This document shows positions 23,236 through 33,744 of a DNA stretch of 64,000 nt, in pieces. Position 1 is the first letter of the stretch. Every line of letters starts with the position of its first letter. The DNA lies in the NCBI GenBank assembly GCA_002989075.1, contig PSQN01000004.1, forward strand, positions 1,922,001 through 1,986,000. Reading direction: 5' to 3'. The notes below the pieces were generated by a model that was given only the letters and a program-made list of their open reading frames with translations, made no database searches and was not told the DNA's origin. The stretch is from Arthonia radiata (Eukaryota > Ascomycota > Arthoniomycetes > Arthoniales > Arthoniaceae). The translations under genes and the position numbers were made by a program.

Positions 23236-23640
23236 ATGTTACATCTCCTCACACCGATCTCGCCAGTGGCACCAGCCAATGCGCCTGTTGTCAGCAAGGA
23301 CGAACGCCGTCGCCGCATCTCTGACTGCATGAATTGCGATCTAGATATCGCCAAAGAGTACGAGAAGTGGGTGAAGGCGAAACGAGATGAGACCTACGAC
23401 CCTCCTGATCGTGGCACATGGAAGGAGTATCATCATGAGAAAGTCTTCGAGTTCATACCGCCCCAAGTCCACGACCGCGAGGAGCGCGAGGAGAAAGACG
23501 GCGAGCTAGAAAGGCTGTTCCTTGAGCTGTTCAAGAAACGAGTGAGAAGGGTCGCTGGCTCATCCAATCTACTTCGGTTGCATCATGTATACGAGCCGAA
23601 AACCCCAAAGGAAGGGCCGCCAAAGCGCGTCATTGCGTAA
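23236..23640 (+). CDS. Small protein of an unnamed DCxxC family, copy B
   Basis: The function is unknown. The protein is 134 aa from the ATG at 23236 (the frame extends a few codons upstream without an ATG). It has a Pro-rich N-terminus, DCMNC, a charged helix (IAKEYEKWVKAKRDE), VFEFIPPQVH, an acidic stretch (EEREEKDGE), and LFLELFKKR. These line up with DCRRC/LLEFTP/LKRR of copy A and DCSAC/RIFHYTSF/VFKKHR of copy C. The highly charged composition suggests a soluble intracellular protein. Two Cys four residues apart alone are not enough to call a metal site. Confidence 0.5.
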   Translation: MLHLLTPISPVAPANAPVVSKDERRRRISDCMNCDLDIAKEYEKWVKAKRDETYDPPDRGTWKEYHHEKVFEFIPPQVHDREEREEKDGELERLFLELFKKRVRRVAGSSNLLRLHHVYEPKTPKEGPPKRVIA

Positions 23641-24321
23641 TTCTGAGGCTCGCTTTGGGATCACGTAGTTGGATGCTCCTCGGTAAGGGGAGCTTTTTGT
23701 ACCACGTTCTCAACCGCAGACTGAACGTTCCAATCTGCACGCACCTTGCATGAGCGAAGCATGGCCGTTCATTGTTCCAGTCCTTGATGAAGTCCGATCA
23801 AAGACGGTGGCCGGAGCGACGATGCACCCTGAAGACCACAAAAATGGATTCACAGCATCGACCACTCGCAGTACCATCGAGAGGGAGCTGGCAGGATGCT
23901 AGGCATCTGGCGGCGCAGTCTATCTCGCTAGGAGACTGATGATGGTAATGTCTCGCCGTAATAGCTTGTCATTCGACCGGAACAAGATAAAGACGCGACG
24001 AGCCCTTCCTATATGGCTCTTTCTACGAGTGCCACGTCGTCTCGTCGTCACAGGGAGAAAGACATCTTAATGTATAGCTTTTGTTTTTCGATACTAAAGG
24101 CTCTTCGCTCGTTAGCTGATATTTAGTAGAATCACATACGGTGCACTCGCCTCCCAAGACGTATTCGTGTATCAGTTTCAGAGTTGTCAATCAGTCCACA
24201 CTACATACAGGCAATCACGCTCTTTCTATCTTTGATCGGACAAGAGCAGCGCGATAGTATCACTGCATAAACCAGACAGTAGTACTCTTCCAAACTCACT
24301 TATCATATCCAAAACAGCACA
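23641..24321. other. Spacer between small paralogues B and C
   Basis: About 680 bases with no supported gene. The last 300 bases before copy C are pyrimidine-rich in places and may be its promoter. Confidence 0.35.
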
Positions 24322-24663
24322 ATGCACCCCCGCATCTTCGACTGTAGCGCCTGCACACCACCCGAGCTTGCCAACCTCTACGAAGCCTACGTTAACGCCG
24401 TCATCTACGAAGTCTACAACGTCAGCACTCGTGACGCCGTGGTGGAAATGGAACCCCGGATCTTCCACTACACGTCTTTTCCGGCCAGCACGCACGAACA
24501 GGACGAAGAATTTGAGACGAAGGTCCTGGCGGTCTTCAAGAAGCATCGGCAGGGCCTCGATCGAATGCTGCATCTGGCGGAGGGGCACCATCATTATTGG
24601 CCGATCAGTCCTAGGGAGGAGCCGATGGACGTTTATCGGCGGCGGCAGGCTGTAAATGTATAG
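24322..24663 (+). CDS. Small protein of an unnamed DCxxC family, copy C
   Basis: The function is unknown. The 113-aa ORF begins at an ATG in a good context (CACAATG). It opens almost directly with the motif (RIFDCSAC), then ELANLYEAYVNAV, RIFHYTSF, a His/acidic patch (THEQDEEFE), VLAVFKKHR and a His-rich stretch (GHHHYW). It is the shortest of the three related ORFs and lacks the longer N-terminus of copy B. Codon use looks coding (mostly C/G third positions). An antisense ORF of similar length overlaps but carries no recognisable motif. Confidence 0.5.
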   Translation: MHPRIFDCSACTPPELANLYEAYVNAVIYEVYNVSTRDAVVEMEPRIFHYTSFPASTHEQDEEFETKVLAVFKKHRQGLDRMLHLAEGHHHYWPISPREEPMDVYRRRQAVNV

Positions 24664-25138
24664 GCATCGTCAGCACGTCACTCGCGCCGAGCAGTTGGGC
24701 ATGCTTGCGAGCTCGATGAGCGCACGAAATCCTCTCGCCATCTCCTCACGCGCATCAAGTCTCAAGGCCCAAGTGCCATCTCATCTCATACGCGACGCGT
24801 ATGAACGGCACCAACAATCCCCGGCCACGCACAGGTGTTGAGGGTACTTTGACGCGCTCTACTGGGCCATAAAGCGGGGATATGTGACGCACCCGACACG
24901 CGAGGAGGGGATGGATCGCAAAGTGTTGCGCGCGACTGAGCTGCAACATGCTCGATGATGACTTGAGGCACTTCCTGCAATGCATTACATATGCTCGGTT
25001 GATCTACCGAGTAGGCAGTAATGCACGTTTCTATTGCTTCGAGAACAAGACAAGCCGGAGCAACTCGGTTCTGCAAGACGAACGCGTGGGATATCATATT
25101 GCTCAACTCACCTCTCGCTCTTACCTCAGCTCTCACAG
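24664..25138. other. Convergent intergenic region, no gene seen
   Basis: About 475 bases between copy C (+) and the CBS-PB1 gene (-). Nothing is supported apart from presumed 3' untranslated regions. Confidence 0.35.
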
Positions 25139-27183
25139 CTACCGATTCCCACTCCGTCCCATCGCAAACACGCCCACAATCACCACCGCCAGTACCGCAA
25201 CCGCACCCGGCAATAATAGTTCGTTAGGCACGCCACTAATCACCTGCTCCTGCTCTTGTTTCTGCGCTCTTCGTCCTTTCCGTGACTTTCGTTCCGCATC
25301 CTCGTCCTCGCTACCCAACTCCTCACTCACAAATCGTTTTCTCCGGTCCCTCAACTCCCTGCTATCCGATAAGCCAGGCTGCGGCTCCACAGTCGATGAG
25401 TGCGGCGGCTTCTCCGGATCGTGCACAAACAGATCTACCTTTTCTTTCTTATTCTTTCGCGCCATGTCTATCGCCTCGAGTAGATCTTGGTCCGTGGTGA
25501 TGGAGACAGTGTCGCCTTCGTTGTCCAGATAGCTGAGCGCGAAGCCTGACCGTCCCATCTTGCCCTCTGTGACCTCTGGCTCGCCGCCGACTGCGTCGAT
25601 TTCATTGCCCAGTTTCGCTTTGACGTTCGACACGAACTCCTCCATCCCGCTTGATGCTACAACTTGCAGCCTGTGCACCCTGCCACTTGGCGCTTTGAAC
25701 TTGAATGCGAATGGATTTTCTTCTACTGGTGTCAGACCCGCGACCACACTACGATCCTCGAGGTCATCACCATGATGCGACGCGCTCTCATTCGGCATAA
25801 CGCTGTCGCCTCTTTCAAAGCCCGGTCGTGGCTCTTCGGGCGAGACCGCGGATCTTGTGATAGGCGTGCGCGGCATCCCGCTGCCTTGCCCTGACACCTG
25901 CGATTCGGTATCATGATCCATGCTGAGCCAGAACTTCTGCCAGGCGGGCCCTTCGCCCTCGCCTGTGGACATGCTGTTGATCTGGTCGAGGGTCGCATAG
26001 GTGAGCTTAAGGACGTCGACCATACCTACAATCTCGCCGGCATCGCTCATTACGGGGAGGTTCAGGTAGTGGCCGTCGTGCATCTTGCGCAATGCGGCTT
26101 GAATAGACATGTCCATCGGCGCGAAGTCCGGGTGCGGCGTCATCACACGGACAACGCTGGTCTTCTCGGGCTCGAGCGCGGCGGCAATAACGCGGAGTAC
26201 GACATCTTTGCTTGTAAAGATGCCGGTGATGGAGCCCTGATCTTGCACGAGGACGGCAGTAGTGTGGTGTTCTTTCATGATTTGCGCGGCTTCTTTGACG
26301 GTCGTGCGTACGGAAACGGTGGCAGGTGGGAGACCATTCAAGACAGATTCAAGTGTAGGTCCAGACATCTTCTGTCGAAGCGCTTCGACATACTGGATGA
26401 TTTGCTGAGGTTGGCTGGAGCCGAGCTCGGCTTGTACGCCCTGGACGGCATCGTACAAGGCGCGTGAAGAGGAGTAGGCGCGCTCGAGCTTCTCCATAGC
26501 GTCGTAGAAGCATTTCGTAATATCAAGAATGCCGGAGATGTCGTGGTTTTCGTCCATGACTGGGAGATGTCGAAAGCCTTTGCGTACCATGAGGTCAAGG
26601 GCATCTGTCGCGCTCGTGTCTGTTTTCGCACAGAGAGGGTTCTTCGTCATGATATCTGCAATCGTGACGCTTGTGGCCTTGATACCCGCACCAACAACTC
26701 GAAATGCGAGGTCCTTGGCTGTAAAGATGCCTGCTATTCTTTCGTCGTCGTCTGTTACCAAGACACAGTCTTCTCGCTTGGCTGCCATAAGCTGCGCAGC
26801 TTCTGCGACAGTCATCGAAGGTTTGATCTGGAGCGCTTGACTAGGCTTGAGCGACAATACCGAGCCTGGCGGGGCTTTGCGCGTGGTTCGAGAGCGTGGG
26901 ACGCCATTCTTGCGCTTGTTGAGGTTCTGTTCCGCTTTGATGCGGATAGCCTGAGGTTCGATCAGCGGTGCATACGGCTTCAGTAGCATGCATTTATCCA
27001 TACTTCGTCGCGCTTGGACTGTTTCGCTCGGCTTGCGCTCAGCGTTGAGCCCCCGGCTTCGCTCATTCCTCCACCTGGCGTTGACGGTGCATGGCCGTCA
27101 AGAGCTGGGCGAGGGATGCCCGAGGAGTTGTTATATGATTTCGAGGCCTTGGGAGTGCCTCTGACCGTGCCGACGCCAGACAT
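25139..27183 (-). CDS. CBS and PB1 domain protein with C-terminal membrane anchor (Mug70-like)
   Basis: Exons are 27004-27183 and 25139-26950 (663 aa). The 53-nt intron joins SKRDE to AIRIKAEQN, a conserved junction of the family. Four CBS motifs occupy roughly residues 100-410 (for example TVAEAAQLMAAKREDCVLV and SIQAALRKMHDGHYLNLPVM). They form two Bateman modules that usually bind adenine nucleotides. A PB1 domain follows (FKFKAPSGRVHRLQV... and DGDTVSITTDQDLLEAID-like acidic loop), a heterodimerisation fold. The C-terminus is a basic stretch and a single hydrophobic helix (LLLPGAVAVLAVVIVGVFAM) followed by only six residues, which suggests a tail-anchored protein. S. pombe Mug70 has the same CBS-PB1 order. 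The ligand and membrane are unknown. It shares a divergent promoter with RPS26. Confidence 0.88.
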
Positions 27184-27432
27184 TGTTGATTTAAGAGTCT
27201 TCTGACAGCGTGTGGTAGTGGATAAAGAGTCAGACAAGATCAGATGCGCACCTCACGCGTCACAAAGTTTCTCGTGGTTGCTAAGGGGACCCTCTCCCTC
27301 CGCTCTCCGCCGATCCGGGATGTCCCGCTGCCAAGACTTAAACCCACGAACGAATTTCACTGCACCGACCTCACCGTCACCATACGCGCCGCGTCTTCTG
27401 AGACTTGGATCATCACACACAACACCGCCAAC

Positions 27433-27929
27433 ATGGTCAAGAAGCGCGCATCCAACGGTCGTAACAAGAAGGGCCGTGGTCATGTCAAGCCCGTCCGCTG
27501 CTCCAACTGCTCGCGATGCACACCCAAAGACAAGGCCATCAAGCGATTCACCATCCGCAACATGGTCGAGTCGGCCGCCATTCGTATGCTCGATCTCACG
27601 GTCTTGTTCGTCGTGAAACGTGTCGGCTGACTGAAAGCGCAGGTGATATCTCTGACGCCTCAGTCTTTGCCGAATACGCCGTACCCAAGATGTACTTGAA
27701 GCTTCAGTACTGCGTCTCCTGCGCCATCCACGGAAAGATCGTGCGGTACGATATTTGTCTTCTTTACTAATGGTATCGACGTTCCTGACAAATCCGCAGT
27801 GTCCGATCCAGAGAAGGCCGCCGCAACCGTGCTCCCCCACCACGGGTACGATACAACAAGGACGGCAAGAAGATCAACCCTCAGCAGGCGGCGAGAGTGG
27901 CAGGCGGCGCTGGTCAAGGAACCGGATGA
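27433..27929 (+). CDS. rps26: 40S ribosomal protein S26 (eS26)
   Basis: eS26 is a small-subunit ribosomal protein near the mRNA exit channel. Exons are 27433-27583, 27643-27745 and 27800-27929 (127 aa). The start [19 protein letters not shown], the zinc-binding Cys pairs (CSNCSRC, later YCVSCAIH), [20 protein letters not shown] and the basic tail [13 protein letters not shown] are diagnostic. Both introns (59 and 54 nt) split Arg codons and restore them. The start codon lies about 250 bases from that of the divergent CBS-PB1 gene. Confidence 0.97.
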
Positions 27930-28300
27930 AGGATTAAAAGGCACTCTGTGATGATAGGCGTGGAATGCAATGCAGCGGGTTCTCGTCAATTGATGGACGA
28001 GCCATCAAGATTGCACTGAGCTCTACATGCACGGGATGACTGATCCAGCGGAGGTCGTCAGTGACTGTCATAGAATGATCGAAGTCTCACAATACATGAT
28101 TGTGCGCTGGCATGAATCCGTCCTTTGGTGTCTGAAGCGCTGGTCATCCTCCAATCGTTACGGCTTCTTTGCTCGTGATGGCCAACATATAGCTCTCCTC
28201 TCTGCGCCGTTACTATGCGTTGCCCATGCTTTCACAATATGTGCTCCTGCATCAATGAATGCAAGGCGCTGCCAGAAATTCGACTTTTTGTTGGAATCTC
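27930..28300. other. Convergent intergenic region, no gene seen
   Basis: About 370 bases between the stops of RPS26 (+) and eIF3k (-). No supported gene or repeat. Confidence 0.4.
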
Positions 28301-29207
28301 TCAAGCAGGCTGCTCAAACCCCCTCCTCACAACGCGCGCAAACTGATCAAACTTCACACTCTCCCGCACCACCGTCCCCTTCGCCTCATTATCCTTGTTC
28401 GTGGGCACCTTCACCATCGCCCCCTCCACCCTCCACCCGCACACATCGCCCACAAACTTTTCAAACGCGCCCCCGTGCAGTTCCAGCCAGTCCTCCAAGA
28501 TATCCCGCTGCACCTCTCGTACTGCCTGGCTCACCGTCGCCGCTATCCGTACGCGCATCAGCTCGCCGAAGCCACTGACGCCGGCTGTGAGATCTGTGTA
28601 GAGATCATCGCTGCGCAGGATCCGCCAGAAACCCTTGTAGTCGGCGGCTGAGAGGAGTTCGTTGAGCCTGGTAAGTTTTTGTACCGCTTCAGCAAGAGGC
28701 GGCGATGCGGCGTTCTGTGGCTTGTTGAGGAGCGTAGAGGGTGGTAGGAGGTGGAGACACAGTGAGAAGTCCGGGGAGGGGAAGACGGTGAACGCTTTGA
28801 CGAGGATGCCGGTGATGGATTCTTCGTGAGAGAGATGCGGATTAAATTGGTATCTGGGGACACTGGTCAGTCACTGCGCTTGCGAAAGTACTTTGGAGAT
28901 CATGTAACAGAATAGACTCAGATAGAGCTAATAAGAAACGTCACAAGCGCAAGGCGCATCAGATAATAGAGAACGTTGTGGTAAGTTTTGTTCATCATTG
29001 TAGACAGGAGCATGGGGATATCAGAAAGGCAAGGTCGTACAATTTTAGTAGAGCGAGATTGGCGTAGCAGTCGTATGTCTGGTTTTCGCACTGCTGTTGG
29101 ACGTATTCTTGGAAGACTTGTGTGGTTTGTGGGTTATATCGGTCTAGGCCGTTGAGGATGGTATCGATGTGCTCTGGTCGGTCGGGCGCCTCATCAAAGG
29201 CAGGCAT
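28301..29207 (-). CDS. Eukaryotic translation initiation factor 3 subunit K
   Basis: eIF3k is a PCI/MPN-type subunit of the eIF3 scaffold that helps assemble the 43S pre-initiation complex. Exons are 29041-29207 and 28301-28853 (239 aa, the usual length). The start at 29207 gives [19 protein letters not shown]-led longer frame lacks an ATG. The N-terminus ([30 protein letters not shown]) and the joined [10 protein letters not shown] are strongly conserved. The PCI region follows ([34 protein letters not shown]). The single intron (28854-29040) is 187 nt, longer than most here, and is not of the introner type. Confidence 0.93.
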
Positions 29208-29466
29208 TTCGGATAAGAGCACGCTCTAGATTGGATCTAGTTGAACCGCCAACATGTTTCGCATCGATGGAGAGCGCAAAAGAAAGGTGGGTGTGATTTG
29301 CGAGAACGACGGCATGACATCACGTGCCCGCGCGCCGCACAAAAAATAGCGTGTTTTGAGAACGCGACCTCGAAGATGTTTCGATGGCCCGGAATGTTCT
29401 CTCACATTGGTCATACTACTATGTACATCGCTCATTGACTACTTTGCTTCTTGAAACACATCTACC

Positions 29467-30425
29467 ATGCCTAAAGCGACTGCGAACCGCACCATGCAGA
29501 CAGCCCGCTACGTTCCCCTCAAAGAACGTAGCGCGAACGCTTCTAAACAAGAGCAGGTACCGTCTAACAAGGAATCTAAGGATACCATGGCTGCTAAGCA
29601 ACAGCAGCCTACTGAATCCGCGCAGAACAAGACAGCAGCGTCGGGCGCCAGCGGCAGTCACTTGACTCTTCCCACAGCGCAATCTAACTACCTCGTCCAG
29701 GTCCGACTTGACACGGTTGATGACCCCAACGTGACGCGCATCTTATCTCTGCCACCGACTCTGAAATTCTCTCAAATCCACCGCGTCCTCCAGATCGCGT
29801 TCAACTGGGCTTCGATCCATGCCCACTCCTTCGAAGTCTGGACATCTGACTTCCAAGGGATGACCATGAACTCTCGGCCCATGGTGTCAACAGGCTTCGT
29901 ATTGAGACGGATGATATGCTCGACTTGGGTGGCACGGGCGGCGACGACACGCCAACAGTGAACGAGAAAGAAATCACCCTCGAACAGGTCTACGAAGACC
30001 CGAGGTTCAAAGGCAAAGCGGTCATCGAGTATGAGTACGACCACGGCGACTCATGGGCGCACATTTTCCGTCTCCTTGGACGTGCATCTGCCGACCTGAA
30101 CACACAAATGCATGCCCCAGAAGGCCTCAAGGTCTTCTGCATTGGTGGCGAGGGTCACCACGTTGCTGAAGATTGTGGGTCTGGCCCTGGATGGGCCGAC
30201 CTGAAAGAGGCGTTCAAGAAGGGAAAGAGAGGCGATCCTGATGACACGCGAGGCTGGTACCAAAGTGATTGCGCAAACGGTGGGAAGGAAAAGTTTGATC
30301 CCTACCAATGGGACATCTTCGAGGTGAATGAGAGGCTAGCGAAGGCCTTCAGTCCAGAAGTGTTGGGATTGCACCCCGCTACAGCGCTCTCCGAGGATTT
30401 AGACGATAGTGAGGAAGATTATTGA
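29467..30425 (+). pseudogene. pRiA4b ORF-3-like protein with a frame break
   Basis: The product belongs to the plasmid pRiA4b ORF-3-like family (function unknown, widespread in bacteria and sporadic in fungi). The first frame (29467 to about 29850) gives a low-complexity N-terminus, then YLVQVRLDTVDD and the conserved HRVLQIAFNWASIHAHSFEV. The second frame (from about 29850 to 30425) gives LRIETDDMLDLGG, the conserved YEYDHGDSWAH, the Cys-containing GEGHHVAEDCGSGPGW and WDIFEVNERL. The two frames overlap but need a shift around 29836-29906. No good intron fits; only a weak GTCTGG...TGAG candidate (29836-29906, 71 nt) restores frame. It may therefore be a frameshifted gene, a sequencing indel or an odd intron. 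Both halves are well preserved, so the break is recent or artefactual. Confidence 0.7.
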
Positions 30426-30705
30426 AGTTGGTGCCTTGATGTACTCGTAGTACGATCACGTGACGGATAAGTGTTGACTCACTGTCAGGCATTAGTGGGT
30501 GCTGTGTCTCGGGCCTGTAAGTAAGACGTTAGGTATGCTTGCCCACTCAAGCGGCTGAGACGCCTCTTCGTCTGAGGTGCTTGGGGCCAATCGCATTGTA
30601 GTTGCGGCTATTGAAGCGCGTTGACATTGCTTTGTACCTTGGGAGCTTTCGCGCAGATAGGCTGATGGTCGTTTTTGCTGCAGGACTTGGCCTTGCATGC
30701 AGCGT

Positions 30706-31956
30706 TCATCCAACCCCCCAGCATTCTACACCTAATATCTCGAAGCTGCCTTTGCCGGCGCCAGTGCCGCCGCTTTCGGACTCTTCGCTGAGTGGCTCAT
30801 TCCCAAAAGTGGGGCAGCTCTGACTGATGCCCTTGTCCAGGCTATTGTCTAGCCAGAGTCCATAGTGGCCGTCGCCTCCGCCTATGCTGAAGAAGCCTTG
30901 TTCGCAGAAAATAAGATAATCGTTCTCTCCACTATAGGGGAAAGCTTTGAAACGTATCCTCTCCGGCGTGCTGAGCCCAGATCGCGGTGTTGCTGTACCT
31001 GAGTCTGGCATGGAGTCTGCGCCGAGCAGGCCATTGCCGTTCGCAGATATGGCTCTACCGGGCGGCCTACTCCTGTTTGATGATACTGTAGTTGTAGATC
31101 TCGTGGCATGCGTTGTGTCTTCGCTGGGCGGCGGTGGCAGGTCGCCCAGTGTCGGTATTTGCGGAAGTACTGCTGCTCTCCACAAGAAGCATTCGCCATG
31201 TCCATAATAGTGCCCACCACTAGGCTTTGGCGCGTCTGTAAGGTATGCGCCGAAAACACCTCCAAGACTGTCTTTTACTACCATGACGAAGCCACCCTGG
31301 TATTTCGACACGGTATGGGCAGTCGCGCCGCCAAATTCTGAAGAGTTGCATGCGGAGTATAGCGTGCTCAGTGACGATCCATCCTGCTCCAGTGAGAACG
31401 CAAGCCGCCATTCATTCACCAATTGTAGTCGCGGTGGGACAAGCAACCTGATCTCTTCAGCGACAGTCCGCGCAAGTAATCGTGCATCTGATCGGGTGGA
31501 CGTTTTGTATCCGGTCAAGGTGAGGGGTGTAAGTGGAGGTGGCTGAAAAGGTGGCGTTAGATGCCGTCGCGGAGGCGTAAAGCTACCGTTCCACGTAGGC
31601 GAAAGAGGTGAGTTGAGGTTCGAGGAGTTGAACGTGGAAGCGGTTGGTGACAACGAGGAGGTGATGTCTTGGGAGGACAAACGTCGCCATGCGGAGGACA
31701 AGGTGTGCCTCACCGGATATGAGAGATAGTTTGAAGCGCGTTGAGATGCTCCGTTAATGTTTTGCTGCCATCTCGGCCCGCGACTCGCGTCGACAGGCGC
31801 GTCGAAGTCTTGCTCTTTTTCGTTGCGATTCAGGCGCGATGCTTGCGGGGCTAGCGATCGTGAGGGAGGGGTATGTGAAGGAAACGGTCGTGCTACTGAA
31901 ATATTAGTGGGGATAGGCGGGTCCTCGTTAGGATCTGAGTCTAACAGAGAAGCCAT
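30706..31956 (-). CDS. oxr1: TLDc domain oxidation-resistance protein (OXR1)
   Basis: TLDc proteins protect against oxidative damage and bind the V-ATPase, where fungal Oxr1 promotes disassembly. This is a single exon of 416 aa from the ATG at 31956; the frame extends upstream but only with non-ATG codons. The first 170 residues are Ser/Pro-rich and disordered. The TLDc domain is clear: RLLVPPRLQLVNEWRLAFS, SLSTLYSACN, GGFVMVVKDSLGGVFGAYL, a HYYGHGECFLW motif, YFPYSGEND-like FKAFPYSGENDYLIFCE, and the closing GLWLDNSLDKGISQSCPTFG. A Ser/Thr/Pro insert of about 65 residues interrupts the domain after FLWRA, as in many filamentous fungi. Confidence 0.93.
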   Translation of the reverse strand: MASLLDSDPNEDPPIPTNISVARPFPSHTPPSRSLAPQASRLNRNEKEQDFDAPVDASRGPRWQQNINGASQRASNYLSYPVRHTLSSAWRRLSSQDITSSLSPTASTFNSSNLNSPLSPTWNGSFTPPRRHLTPPFQPPPLTPLTLTGYKTSTRSDARLLARTVAEEIRLLVPPRLQLVNEWRLAFSLEQDGSSLSTLYSACNSSEFGGATAHTVSKYQGGFVMVVKDSLGGVFGAYLTDAPKPSGGHYYGHGECFLWRAAVLPQIPTLGDLPPPPSEDTTHATRSTTTVSSNRSRPPGRAISANGNGLLGADSMPDSGTATPRSGLSTPERIRFKAFPYSGENDYLIFCEQGFFSIGGGDGHYGLWLDNSLDKGISQSCPTFGNEPLSEESESGGTGAGKGSFEILGVECWGVG

Positions 31957-32284
31957 TGCAGGAGAATTTTTGGATGCAGAGGGATTGTGTATTGACGATT
32001 CAGGAACGCGCACAAAGCCAATAGAGGTCTCGTTTCAGCCCTTTCGGAGCTCATCACTGTGCCGCAATGGCGTCGGGAGCACCCGCTGTCTGAAACAACG
32101 CCCCGTGGAAGGGCAGGTTAGGCAGATCTTGACGGGATTATATTGTGGCGAGTGTTGATCAACAGGGCAATGCTAGGACATTGATTGAACCAATGGAGAT
32201 ACCAATATCGGAGCATGTAGGGGTTTGGAACATCTCGGCGATAGCATACACATGTCAATGGAGTGATTCAGCCTCCGACCGCAT
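31957..32284. other. Intergenic region between OXR1 and Hop2
   Basis: About 330 bases. It is presumed to be OXR1 promoter plus Hop2 3' end. Nothing further is supported. Confidence 0.35.
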
Positions 32285-33371
32285 CTATTCGTCCAGGCCC
32301 AGCCTCTCCTTGATGTCGGCCTCATTCACACCCTCAACATTGACCAGCACTTCCGACAGCATCGCCCACATCTCTTTCTCGATCTTCAGCCTCCTATCCG
32401 CTTTGAGACTCCAGTAACGCTCCCGCTTCTGCAATGACTCTTCCTCCTGTTTTGTCATCACTTTCGCCAGCCCTTCTCCTTCCTCCATTTTTCTCAACGG
32501 TTGCAAACGAGCTTCGAGCTGTTCGTGTTTGGAGGTCAGTGTGGCTATGTCGGCACTAAGTTCGGCGGTGGTGAGCGAGGTGGATGTCAGGGTCGCGAAC
32601 TGTGTCTTGAGATTTTTGAGCATTATCTGCAGCTGTGTAGTCTCGGCTTGGAGAACTTTGGCTTGCCCTTCTAGTTCGGCGACTGTGAGACCTTCCGCAG
32701 ACTCGGGATCGGGCTGCGCAGTGAAATACATCAGCTACGAGCTGCGGGTGCGCTACGCCCCAGATGTCGCTCATACTTGTATAGCATGATAAACCAGCTG
32801 CTTGCCAGAAGCCCGTCCTTCGATGACTTTGCGTTCGTGTAGGTCTTTGAGGTGCTTGGTCGCGGCGGCTGGATTTTCATCACGTCAGCAAGACCTTCTC
32901 AGCCGCCTCAGGCCGAGTCACCGTGAATGAGTTGATAAGCACCTTTGGTCACCTTGTTGTGAAGGTTGGCTGACACGTCAGTGGCCTTCGTAGGTTAGTG
33001 AGGCAGAAATAGTGTTGCCTTTATTGAGGGCGTACCGAGTACGGTCGACTACAGGACAAAGCATTCCATCAGCAATTGTCTGACAAGGAAATCGACAGCT
33101 AGAACATGATCGCAGAGTGTCGTGATCGTCAGGTGTGCTTTGATGATGAGGCCATCGCGAGTGACTGACTTTTGCTTCCCTGGCGGTAACTGTCATTAGT
33201 CGCAATTCTTTCACGGACCGAGACTTGATGGCGCATACGAAGGTAGTCAACAATCATGTCCGATGCTGGATCCGTCACTCGTCAGATTTCAGAGGCCGAG
33301 CAGAGAAAGCACTTCACCGACATGCCTTCATCGCCAGTCTTCTTCTCCGCCTTCTCCTTGCGAGGCGCCAT
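32285..33371 (-). CDS. hop2: Homologous-pairing protein 2 (Hop2/TBPIP), seven exons
   Basis: Hop2 works with Mnd1 to stimulate Dmc1/Rad51 strand invasion between homologues in meiosis, in the nucleus. Exons: 33326-33371, 33239-33265, 33170-33179 (10 nt), 33036-33048 (13 nt), 32943-32985, 32777-32868, 32285-32713 (219 aa in total). Splicing produces an unbroken winged-helix domain: DYLRKQNRPYSATDVSANLH then NKVTKAAATKHLKDLHERK, and GKQLVYHAIQ. A coiled coil (ELEGQAKVLQAETTQLQ...) and the C-terminal helices follow. Intron 1 is a GC-AG intron (donor GCATGT); the others are GT-AG of 59, 121, 50, 74 and 63 nt. The fit of every junction to the conserved N-terminus is the evidence for the two microexons. 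A strict GT-AG model for exon 1 gives a stop. Confidence 0.88.
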
Positions 33372-33744
33372 CTCGTTGTCGAAGGATGCCTGGCGGTAAC
33401 AGACAGCTCTTCAGGCGATGATTGGTACGAAGAAGAAGAGCAGGGATGATCCGATCAATGGTGGCAAGGGAAGATGGCAACATTCGGGCCGGAAAATAGT
33501 TGACACCAGGACAAGCGGTGAGGGAGGGTGAGAGCGCGACCCTCAGACTCCACTCTTCACGAAAGACTGCTTGCTGAGATCCCTTGCACTATTAGCATGT
33601 ACATGTCTCATGCCTTCTCTTGTTCAGCAATCATCTGATGCATTTTAAGTCGTACATTAAGGATGACACTTGGTGTAGTTTGCCACTCCCAAGTACTGGT
33701 ATCAAAACGCCGCCATCCCCCAATCTGTCAGCATAACTCTGGAA
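33372..33744. other. Intergenic region between Hop2 and Skt5/Chs4
   Basis: About 370 bases between two genes on the minus strand. It should contain the Hop2 promoter. No other feature is supported. Confidence 0.35.

Noticed and set aside
26951-26961. A GGTTCGATC-like tRNA B box
   Set aside because: It lies at an intron-exon boundary of the CBS-PB1 gene and has no A box or foldable cloverleaf around it.
28854-29040. The 187-nt eIF3k intron as another introner
   Set aside because: Its length differs and none of the shared blocks (AGAGCA, CAGCTAGCGCGC, TGTGCTGACA) occurs in it.
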